Of a DNA stretch of 7,274 nt, positions 1 to 5,038 are shown piece by piece. Position 1 is the stretch's first letter. Each line of letters opens with the position of its first letter. The notes under the pieces are model-generated. The model saw only the letters and a list, made by a program, of their open reading frames with translations, ran no database searches and was not told the origin of the DNA. Position numbers and translations under genes: made by a program. Origin of the DNA: Acidobacteriaceae bacterium (GTDB taxonomy: Bacteria > Acidobacteriota > Terriglobia > Terriglobales > Acidobacteriaceae); the NCBI GenBank assembly GCA_003156235.1, contig PMGP01000326.1, positions 15,824 to 23,097 of the forward strand. Reading direction: 5' to 3'.

Positions 1-13
1 GCAAAAAGCGTCA

Positions 14-76
14 GGGCACGACTTCAGTCGTGCCGTAAATGCAATAAAACATGCATGGGCTTTAGCCCCTGAGGGA
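14..76 (+). repeat. Extragenic hairpin repeat, copy A (63 bp)
   Basis: This copy has a perfect 8-bp stem (GGCACGAC with GTCGTGCC, loop TTCA) followed by an A-rich spacer and a second short hairpin (GGGC with GCCC, loop TTTA), ending CTGAGGGA. By hand alignment the same 63-nt layout recurs without gaps at 4930-4992, with 51 of 63 positions identical. It lies just beyond the 3' end of the leftward gene at 112-384. Unlike copy B it is not bounded by the inverted repeats of the element at 4900-5028, although only 13 bp of left flank can be seen. Such REP-like repeats are common in acidobacterial genomes; a role here (mRNA 3' end, transcription end, or none) is not shown. Confidence 0.75.
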
Positions 77-111
77 TGTTTTTCGGCGTACTGGACTTTT
101 GCCAAAAGCCG

Positions 112-384
112 TTACCATTCCCCGCCCATCTCCGTCACTTCCAGCCGCTCGCCGGGCTTCAAGTAGCCCTTGCGGCGAAACCAGTCTTCCATGGCCGGTT
201 GAAGGCGATCCAGAGGCACGCGCGCCCCGGCTTCCATCACTCCGTCGGCCACAGGCAGCGTGTCATCGAAGGCCGGGTCGTTGGTAAAGTTGCGCATGGC
301 AAAGTTGTCGATCCAGCCAATCGGGCACGCCTGCCGGACGCCGTTCGTGTCGATGCGCTGGATGGAGAGTTTACGGGCGAACAT
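112..384 (-). CDS. Small hypothetical protein (90 aa)
   Basis: I do not recognise the family. The 90-residue product has no signal peptide and no membrane segment. It has a mixed composition with a basic, aromatic stretch (DWFRRKGYLKPGERLEV) near the C-terminus, and looks like a compact cytosolic protein. The ATG is preceded by a modest purine-rich stretch (GAGTGA), and the stop is TAA. It starts 41 bp after the stop of the secreted-protein gene at 426-1292 on the same strand, which suggests co-transcription. The region has no competing good ORF: the overlapping plus-strand frames look like low-complexity shadows. A real gene is likely but not certain. The 63-bp repeat follows its stop. Confidence 0.6.
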   Translation of the reverse strand: MFARKLSIQRIDTNGVRQACPIGWIDNFAMRNFTNDPAFDDTLPVADGVMEAGARVPLDRLQPAMEDWFRRKGYLKPGERLEVTEMGGEW

Positions 385-425
385 GCTTTCACTCTAACGG
401 AAGCGCCGCCGCGCGTCGCAAAGGG

Positions 426-1292
426 CTACGGCTTTTTCTCCACCACAACCTTGGAGTCCTTCCCCTGTTGCGCCTCTATGTGGAAGCGTTTGTAATCGTA
501 GTCCCGCTCGGTAACGCGCACGTGGAAGCCCTTCACCAGCAGCACGCGGACTTGTATGCTTCCCTCGGAGCCGGTAGGAAGCCAGATCTCACCGTTCACC
601 TGCGACTGGTCAAAGTGATAATTGGAGCCTTTCTGGATATTGGCCACAACTCCGCCGCCTACGTGAAAATTGTCCTCGAAGGCCACATCCACATGGGCAA
701 TCTGGCGGTCGGCCTCATCGATCCACATCGTTCCCTGCAATTTCTTTGAAACATCCTCGACCAGCCCGTGCGTCCTGGCGTCCTTGCGCCCCACAAAATC
801 AAAGACAATCGCCGGACGACCGCGATAAATCTCGCGCCGCTCGTTGCGCACATCCATGATCTCCAGCATGCGGCTGACGGTGATTTCGCCTAAATCGTCT
901 TCGAGCGGCCGATCAGGCGGCGTCTTCTCTGCCTTTTCCACCCACTTGGCTACCCGCGCGGTCTCCTTTTCCAGGTCGTGGCCCGTCAGCGGCTGGCCGT
1001 TCTTCTTCACCGTGCGCCCAAGCTGGTGGCCGTTGACAAAAAACTCCTCGGACTCCGCCGTCTCCGTCTTGCTGACTTGCCCTTTGCCGTCGATCTCCTG
1101 AATCACCTGTGACGCGCTGAAGGTGTAGTTCTCCTGCACCTTATCGAGCTGCTTCTGGTGTTCGTGAACCTCTTTCATGAGCTGCGGAATGGCGGGCAGC
1201 GGCGAGCTGGCAGCCTGCTGTGCCTGCGCCAGCAGCGCCGGCCACAGAGGAAGAAGACAAACTGCGAGCGGGAAGATGTGGCGAGAATGCAT
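426..1292 (-). CDS. Secreted protein of unknown function, possibly LolA-like fold
   Basis: The 288-aa product starts with a clear Sec signal peptide: a basic MHSRH, a hydrophobic core rich in Leu, Ala and Pro, and a likely signal peptidase I site after residues AQA at about 24. It lacks a lipobox cysteine, so it should be periplasmic or exported. The mature part has a charged helical segment (about residues 35-130, many Lys and Glu) and then a beta-rich half with repeated short strands (YRGRPAIVFDF, GTMWIDEADRQIAHVDVAF, GEIWLPTGSEGSIQVRVLL). That pattern resembles the one-sheet fold of LolA/LolB and outer-membrane lipoprotein-sorting proteins, but this is inference from strand pattern only. 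The ATG has an AGGAT ribosome site (1301-1305) 8 nt upstream. The gene is divergent from the VWFA-related gene at 1501, with about 208 bp between them, and is followed by the small gene at 112-384. I saw no convincing promoter for it in 1293-1424. Confidence 0.8.
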   Translation of the reverse strand: MHSRHIFPLAVCLLPLWPALLAQAQQAASSPLPAIPQLMKEVHEHQKQLDKVQENYTFSASQVIQEIDGKGQVSKTETAESEEFFVNGHQLGRTVKKNGQPLTGHDLEKETARVAKWVEKAEKTPPDRPLEDDLGEITVSRMLEIMDVRNERREIYRGRPAIVFDFVGRKDARTHGLVEDVSKKLQGTMWIDEADRQIAHVDVAFEDNFHVGGGVVANIQKGSNYHFDQSQVNGEIWLPTGSEGSIQVRVLLVKGFHVRVTERDYDYKRFHIEAQQGKDSKVVVEKKP

Positions 1293-1424
1293 GATGGCAG
1301 ATCCTATTGGGATGGATTGTCTCTGGCGCGAAACGCCTGCAAGAGGTTATTTTGTCTTAGACCAGTTGCGCCCGGAAATGTTGCTGTAACGGGAAAAGAT
1401 CGGCGCGGCCCGTCATCGATAAGC

Positions 1425-1446
1425 CTATCTTGTTTGCACAAGATAG
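1425..1446. promoter_or_regulatory. Operator-like perfect inverted repeat
   Basis: CTATCTTGT (1425-1433) is repeated perfectly as its reverse complement ACAAGATAG (1438-1446) around a 4-nt centre, TTGC. The palindrome covers the -35 hexamer and part of the spacer of the promoter at 1430-1458, the classic place for a dimeric repressor. It lies in the gap between two divergent genes, so it could also affect the leftward one. Size and symmetry fit a MarR-, PadR- or TetR-type dimer; the regulator is not identifiable from this window. It is not a terminator: no T-run follows on either strand. Confidence 0.6.
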
Positions 1447-1458
1447 CGCTGTTATAAT
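1430..1458 (+). promoter_or_regulatory. Sigma-70 promoter of the VWFA-related gene
   Basis: TTGTTT (1430-1435) and a perfect TATAAT (1453-1458) are separated by 17 bp. Transcription would start near 1465, giving a leader of about 35 nt before the ATG at 1501. The inverted repeat at 1425-1446 overlaps the -35 element. Confidence 0.7.
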
Positions 1459-1488
1459 TCGCGCGAAGAAGTTGGCGGTCATTTCAGT

Positions 1489-1495
1489 GAGGTGA
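1489..1495 (+). promoter_or_regulatory. Shine-Dalgarno site that decides the start at 1501
   Basis: GAGGTGA lies 5 nt before the ATG at 1501. The longer reading would begin at a GTG (1492) that is itself part of this GAGGTGA, so the ribosome site argues for the ATG at 1501 as the true start. Confidence 0.75.
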
Positions 1496-1500
1496 ATCTC

Positions 1501-2676
1501 ATGAACCTGTCTCTGCGCGCCAGTCTGGCGCTCGTTATTTGCTTGCCTGTGCTTTCCTGGGCGCAGCAGAATCCCGCTCCACCGGCAGGCGCGGCTCAGC
1601 CCCAGGTTGCATCGCCCTCCTCTCCTCAACCTTCTCCGGCCCCTCCCGCCGCAGCGGAGGGCCGCATCCACCTCGATGTGGTGGTGACTGACAAATCGGG
1701 AAAACCGATCTCCGGACTCGAACTCAAGGACTTCACGCTGCTGGACAACAACCAGCCCGCCAAGATTCTCTCCTTCCACGCGGTCGACGGATCCGTGCAA
1801 AATGCCGAGCCGCCGGTCGAGGTAATTCTGCTCCTCGACACCGTCAACCTGCCCATCCAGGAAACGTCCAACATGAGGCCGCAGTCGACTAGCGGCCTGA
1901 TGAGGCAGCAGGCGCCTAACGGCCTGTCCTTCCAAGCGGTGTCCATCGCGCGGCAGCAGATCGTAAACTTTCTGCTCCAAAACGGAGGTCATCTGGCGCA
2001 GCCTGTCTCGCTCTTCATCCTCACAAGTCAAGGTCTGGATCTCCAGCGCCAGCCGCTCCTTGACGGGAACGAACTGGCCGCAGAAGCCAGTCAGCGCGAC
2101 AACAAGCTACGCGCTCTTACTGCCTCGGCAGGAATCCATGGTGCAATCGAAAACTACCAGTTCTCTGTCCAGATGTTGAAGGTTATTGCCAGGGAGGAAG
2201 CAAAGAAGCCGGGCAGAAAATTGCTGATCTGGACTGGCCCCGGATGGCCGTTGGTCGATTCGAGCTTTTGGGGCATGACCAATGCGGATCAGAAAACCTT
2301 ATTCGATACGATCGCTCAACTTTCCACCCGGCTGCGCGAGGCGCGCATCACCGTCTACAACGTTTCACCGGGAACCGATGTGGCCAGCCTCGCCTATCAA
2401 GGTTTTCTGAAAGGTGTGACGACTGCCCAGAAAGCGAATTCAGCTAACCTCGCCTTGAAGGTCCTTGCCACACAGAGCGGCGGAAATATTTTCGGCCCGG
2501 ACAATGACATGAAAGCCCAGATCAACCGCTGCGCCCAGGACGCCAGCGCCTACTACACGATCTCCTTCGATCCGTCGCCTGCGGCCCAGGCTAACGAATA
2601 TCACGATTTGAAGGTGGTCGTCGGCCAGCCGAAGCTGACGGCCCGCACCAGAAACGGCTATTACAACCAGCCGTAA
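1501..2676 (+). CDS. Secreted VWFA-related (acidobacterial-type) domain protein
   Basis: The 391-aa product begins with a signal peptide (hydrophobic residues 7-20, likely cut after SWA at 21), then a Pro/Ala/Ser/Gln linker (about 22-53). Next comes a strand-rich segment typical of this family (DVVVTDKSGKPISGLELKDF, about 59-78), and a von Willebrand factor A-like domain starting at VILLLDTVNLP (Asp113). Later family hallmarks are KPGRKLLIWTGPGWPLV, YNVSPGTDVASLAY and, near the end, YYTISFDPSP and ARTRNGYY. This architecture matches the 'VWFA-related Acidobacterial domain' family (TIGR03436), which is abundant in that phylum and of unknown function; the proteins are exported. The metal site (MIDAS) consensus DxSxS is not kept: the Asp is followed by TVNLP. 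The gene has its own promoter and possible operator and probably forms a single-gene transcript, with the next promoter at 2701. A start at GTG 1492 is possible but unlikely. Confidence 0.88.
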   Translation: MNLSLRASLALVICLPVLSWAQQNPAPPAGAAQPQVASPSSPQPSPAPPAAAEGRIHLDVVVTDKSGKPISGLELKDFTLLDNNQPAKILSFHAVDGSVQNAEPPVEVILLLDTVNLPIQETSNMRPQSTSGLMRQQAPNGLSFQAVSIARQQIVNFLLQNGGHLAQPVSLFILTSQGLDLQRQPLLDGNELAAEASQRDNKLRALTASAGIHGAIENYQFSVQMLKVIAREEAKKPGRKLLIWTGPGWPLVDSSFWGMTNADQKTLFDTIAQLSTRLREARITVYNVSPGTDVASLAYQGFLKGVTTAQKANSANLALKVLATQSGGNIFGPDNDMKAQINRCAQDASAYYTISFDPSPAAQANEYHDLKVVVGQPKLTARTRNGYYNQP

Positions 2677-2700
2677 CGCTGCTCCTCTCCGGCTCGTGTG

Positions 2701-2729
2701 TTGACAGCACTGTTGCCCCTGCCTAGACT
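2701..2729 (+). promoter_or_regulatory. Sigma-70 promoter of hrcA
   Basis: A perfect TTGACA (2701-2706) is followed after 17 bp by TAGACT (2724-2729). Transcription would start near 2736, just before the leader hairpin at 2740-2785. It is the only consensus-like promoter found for the heat-shock cluster. Neither a CIRCE inverted repeat nor a clear sigma-32-type sequence accompanies it. Confidence 0.7.
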
Positions 2730-2739
2730 TAAAGAAGGG

Positions 2740-2785
2740 AAGCTCTTGCTTTTTCTGGTCTAAATGCCAGAGAAATCAAGAGTTT
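2740..2785 (+). other. Long leader hairpin 1 upstream of hrcA
   Basis: Bases 2740-2758 pair with 2767-2785 around an 8-nt loop. Of 19 positions, 16 are Watson-Crick pairs, two are G-T wobbles, and one is a mismatch (C2749 with T2776). It lies at the predicted 5' end of the hrcA transcript. It could stabilise that end or form part of an RNA switch. It could instead end transcription from the VWFA-related gene, but only TTT and then AATCGG follow the stem, a poor tract for an intrinsic terminator. Confidence 0.6.
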
Positions 2786-2794
2786 AATCGGTCC

Positions 2795-2822
2795 CGTTCG
2801 TCTCTGAAAACGGAGACGGACG
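2795..2822 (+). other. Leader hairpin 2, covering a GGAG site and the GTG at 2822
   Basis: CGTTCGTCTCTG (2795-2806) pairs over all 12 positions with CGGAGACGGACG (2811-2822), with two G-U wobbles and an AAAA loop. The right arm contains GGAG (2812-2815), which would be the ribosome site for a GTG start at 2822, and ends on the first base of that GTG. In RNA the structure would hide this site. That either favours the ATG at 2846 or makes the hairpin a candidate translational switch. It has no T-run on either strand, so it is not a terminator. Confidence 0.6.
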
Positions 2823-2845
2823 TGCCTGATCGGAGAGCAGGGAAG

Positions 2846-3985
2846 ATGTCGGATGCGCGCGTCAGTCCGCGAGAGCGGCTGGTGCTTACGGCCATCATCG
2901 TGCAGTACATCGCCACCGGCGAACCGGTGGCCTCGCAGGCTGTCGCCCGTCATTTCTCCCATCAAGAGGGTTTGAGTTCGGCCACCATTCGCAACGTGAT
3001 GGCCACGCTGGGCGAGTCGGGCCTGCTGGAGCAGCCGCACACCTCGGCTGGCCGTGTGCCCACCGCTGCCGCCTTTCGCTATTACGTCGAACAGATTACT
3101 CAGCCGGGCCGCATGGCCGCTGGCGAGCTCTCGGCCAGCCTGAACGCGGCGCATCCCGTCTCTTCGCCCCTGAGCGAAGCCCGCCGCGAGCAGATCGAGG
3201 AGAGCTTTAGCGGCGTCACCAGCAGCAACGATTATCTGGAGCGCACCTCGCACGTGTTGGCTTTATTGTCCAGCGGCCTGGGCGTGGCGCTGGCCAGCTC
3301 AACGGCGGGCCAGGTGCTGGAGCACATTCACTTTTCGCGGCTTTCCGTAGGCCGTGTGCTGGCCGTGCTGGTCACCCAGGCCGGCGCCGTGCAGGACCGC
3401 GTGCTGGCTCTCGATCGCGAGTTGAGCCACATCGAGTTGGAGACAGCCGCGCGCTACCTGAACGAGAACTTTCGCGGCTGGCTCATCGAGCGCATCCGCG
3501 CCGAGGTGGCCCGGCGCGTTGAGCTGGAGCAGGCCGCCTACCGCCAAATGCTTTCCTCCATCGAGGAACTATGCCGCAAGGGCGCTCTGGCCGGCGACGA
3601 GGCCGGACCCGCAATTTATGTCGACGGAATGGCCAACCTGATCGCCGCCGAGGTGGACCGCGAGCGCCTGCGCCAGATGCTGCTGGCCTTGGAAGCCAAG
3701 CAGCGGCTCGTCGAGCTGCTCACCGCCTACGTGGACGGACGTCAGCACGAGGTGCGCGTGGTCGTGGGTCTCGGCCAGGCGGGTATCGACTCGTCGGATC
3801 AGGCCGAGGCATCGCAGGCCATGCAAAATCTAGTCCTCATCGGCGCTCCGGCCCGGCTGGGCGACTCCAACATGGGCACCGTCGCCGTCATCGCCCCTAC
3901 GCGCATCCAATATCAGGAAATGATTCAGGCGGTCCGCTACATCGCCCGCCTCTCCGAACGGCTGCTGGAAGTTCCCGCCGATTAG
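2846..3985 (+). CDS. hrcA: Heat-inducible transcription repressor HrcA
   Basis: HrcA is the dimeric repressor of class I heat-shock genes (dnaK and groE operons). It normally binds the CIRCE repeat and needs GroEL for activity. The 379-residue product has the N-terminal winged helix (about residues 7-73) with the signature TGEPVASQAVARHF, SSATIRNVMATLGESGLLEQ and PHTSAGRVPT. A GAF-like and C-terminal region follows (for example GPAIYVDGMANL and VVIGAP-like VLIGAPARLGDSNMGTVAVIAPTR), so the gene is complete and slightly longer than the usual 340-350 aa. I chose the ATG at 2846 because its N-terminus has normal family length and GGAG (2832-2835) lies 10 nt upstream. A GTG at 2822 has GGAG 6 nt upstream and adds eight residues, but that site sits inside leader hairpin 2. 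grpE follows after about 290 bp and dnaJ after it. No CIRCE is visible anywhere in the window. Confidence 0.95.
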   Translation: MSDARVSPRERLVLTAIIVQYIATGEPVASQAVARHFSHQEGLSSATIRNVMATLGESGLLEQPHTSAGRVPTAAAFRYYVEQITQPGRMAAGELSASLNAAHPVSSPLSEARREQIEESFSGVTSSNDYLERTSHVLALLSSGLGVALASSTAGQVLEHIHFSRLSVGRVLAVLVTQAGAVQDRVLALDRELSHIELETAARYLNENFRGWLIERIRAEVARRVELEQAAYRQMLSSIEELCRKGALAGDEAGPAIYVDGMANLIAAEVDRERLRQMLLALEAKQRLVELLTAYVDGRQHEVRVVVGLGQAGIDSSDQAEASQAMQNLVLIGAPARLGDSNMGTVAVIAPTRIQYQEMIQAVRYIARLSERLLEVPAD

Positions 3986-3991
3986 GGAACT
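3970..3991 (+). repeat. Perfect hairpin overlapping the hrcA stop codon
   Basis: AGTTCCC (3970-3976) and GGGAACT (3985-3991) form a perfect 7-bp stem with an 8-nt loop. The TAG stop (3983-3985) lies across the loop and stem edge. The first T-run (TTTT at 4001-4004) is 9 nt beyond the stem, so it is at best a weak terminator. It might instead attenuate transcription or protect the hrcA mRNA 3' end. Confidence 0.4.
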
Positions 3992-4075
3992 GGGGTGGAA
4001 TTTTAACTCCCGCATTTAGCCAACAGAAACATCGCGGGCTTTATTGATGGCTGTATAAGTAATATCCTGATAAGC

Positions 4076-4166
4076 GCGCCGGAGGCGCAGTGTTTGTTAG
4101 CCCCGCGCTTTAGCGTGGGGAAAGCGGATTCCACAGATTTACTACGGAGTCCCGTAGGGACGGCGC
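4076..4166. repeat. Extragenic multi-hairpin repeat between hrcA and grpE
   Basis: The gap between hrcA and grpE (3986-4273, 288 bp) holds no gene. It contains three successive hairpins: GCGCC with GGCGC (4076-4088); CCCCGCGC with GCGTGGGG, loop TTTA and one G-T pair (4101-4120); and GTCCC with GGGAC (4149-4161). GCGCCG at 4076-4081 is also the reverse complement of CGGCGC at 4161-4166, so the whole 91 bp can close on itself. The CTTTAG loop is shared with the repeats at 14-76 and 4930-4992. This looks like another dispersed acidobacterial extragenic repeat. I found no good promoter for grpE in the rest of the gap; TAAGAT at 4233-4238 is a weak -10 candidate only. Confidence 0.5.
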
Positions 4167-4273
4167 AAGGGCATTTCTTTTTGCGGGATCAATAGCCCCG
4201 GAACGGAACTGCGACAACTTCCGATCATCAAATAAGATGCCGCCGCTAGCCGCGCAAATTATCATGGAAACTA

Positions 4274-4894
4274 ATGACACAGATTTTTCGGAGAATGCAT
4301 AGAACAATGCCGGATCAGGATACAGAGTTGACCTTGTCGAAGGAAGCGGCTGCTTCGCTGGCCGATCATTCCGCGAACGAAATGCCCACGCGGGAACCCG
4401 ATCAGGCCGCGAGTGAAGCCTCGCCCGTTCCCCGTGCCGAATACGACCAGCTCAAGACCGAGCGCGATCAACTGCTCGATCGCCTGGCCCGCCTGCAAGC
4501 CGAGTTTGAAAACGCCCGCAAGCGCGCCGAGCGCGACAAAATCGCCAACCGCGACTATGCCGTCGGCGATGTCGTCGAGAAGTTTCTGCCGGTGCTCGAT
4601 CATTTTGAGATGGCCCTCAACTCCACCGGCACTGCCGACCAGTTGCGTTCCGGCGTCGAGTTGATTGTCAAACAAATGGAAGATGTCCTGCGCCAGTTGA
4701 ATGTGACGGCGATTCCCGCGCTGGGCACTGAGTTCGACCCGCGCCATCACGAAGCGCTCGGCTCGGTCGAGCGGCCCGATCTGCCCGACCAGCATGTGGC
4801 CGAGGAGATTCGCCGCGGCTACAAGCTGCGCGACAAGCTCCTGCGCCCGGCGCTGGTCCGCATAGCCTCCAACCCCAAACAGAAAAGTGAGTAG
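4274..4894 (+). CDS. grpE: Nucleotide exchange factor GrpE
   Basis: GrpE is the cytosolic dimeric factor that releases ADP from DnaK and so drives the chaperone cycle. The product (up to 206 aa) has a low-complexity acidic N-terminus (about 15-55), then the long dimer coiled coil (about 56-90, EYDQLKTERDQLLDRLARLQ), the helical segment with FLPVLDHFEMAL, and the C-terminal beta domain. That domain carries the family signature FDPRHHEAL (154-162) and GYKLRDKLLRPALVRIA (182-198). The start is uncertain. ATG 4274 is the longest reading with only a weak GGA 5 nt upstream. ATG 4307 (starting MPDQDTEL) has GGAG at 4290-4293, 13 nt away. ATG 4295 is too close to that GGAG. The variable N-terminus does not decide. 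The stop is 5 nt before the inserted element at 4900. Confidence 0.95.
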   Translation: MTQIFRRMHRTMPDQDTELTLSKEAAASLADHSANEMPTREPDQAASEASPVPRAEYDQLKTERDQLLDRLARLQAEFENARKRAERDKIANRDYAVGDVVEKFLPVLDHFEMALNSTGTADQLRSGVELIVKQMEDVLRQLNVTAIPALGTEFDPRHHEALGSVERPDLPDQHVAEEIRRGYKLRDKLLRPALVRIASNPKQKSE

Positions 4895-4895
4895 T

Positions 4896-5032
4896 CTAAG
4901 GAACCTCTGATTTAGTCGATGTTTTGAAAGGGCACGCCTTTAGCCGTGCCGCAAAGGCAGTAAAATCGATGTGGGCTTTAGCCCCTGAGGGAATGCAGAC
5001 TCGCAATCAGAATTTAATCAGAGGTTCCCTAA
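4896..5032. mobile_element. MITE-like element (4900-5028) with CTAA target duplication
   Basis: The 129-bp unit 4900-5028 is bounded by perfect 13-bp terminal inverted repeats: GGAACCTCTGATT (4900-4912) and AATCAGAGGTTCC (5016-5028). It is directly flanked by CTAA on both sides (4896-4899 and 5029-5032), as expected for a 4-bp target duplication. It has no ORF, so it would be non-autonomous and moved by a transposase encoded elsewhere. CTAA fits the YTAR-type targets known for IS5-group elements; that family assignment is a suggestion from target and size only. Inside is a copy of the 63-bp hairpin repeat (4930-4992). The element lies between grpE and dnaJ. Without it and one CTAA the two genes would be 11 bp apart. 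Confidence 0.8.
4930..4992 (+). repeat. Extragenic hairpin repeat, copy B (63 bp), inside the MITE-like element
   Basis: This copy has the same length and layout as 14-76. The first stem (GGCACGCC with GCCGTGCC, loop TTTA) has one C-C mismatch. Then come an A-rich spacer and GGGC with GCCC around TTTA, ending CTGAGGGA. The last 18 bases (from GGGCTTTAG on) match copy A exactly; most differences fall in the spacer before the second hairpin. Confidence 0.75.
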
Positions 5033-5038
5033 ATCAAC

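Noticed and set aside
98..110. CTTTTGCCAAAAG hairpin as terminator of the leftward small gene
   Set aside because: The loop would be almost absent if fully paired and no T-run follows on the minus strand.
76..495. Plus-strand ORF of 139 aa over the small leftward gene
   Set aside because: It runs antisense through two better-supported genes and the repeat, has a His/Pro/Ala/Arg-rich shadow composition and no ribosome site.
1357..2031. Long minus-strand ORF of 224 aa opposite the VWFA-related gene
   Set aside because: It is an Arg/Gly-rich shadow frame that crosses the promoter and the signal peptide region of a clear family member.
2704..2713. ACAGCACTGT as a half CIRCE or small operator upstream of hrcA
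   Set aside because: It contains AGCACT as in TTAGCACTC, but no matching GAGTGCTAA follows, and the 4-bp symmetry with a 2-nt centre overlapping TTGACA is too short to claim.
4009..4045. Possible intrinsic terminator after hrcA (CCCGC with GCGGG then CTTTATT)
   Set aside because: The stem is only 5 bp, the loop is 20 nt and the T-tract is interrupted; too weak to call.
4204..4238. grpE promoter or operator (CGGAA with TTCCG, then TAAGAT)
   Set aside because: The inverted repeat is 5 bp, the -10 matches 4 of 6 and the -35 is poor; this could occur by chance in a 288-bp gap.
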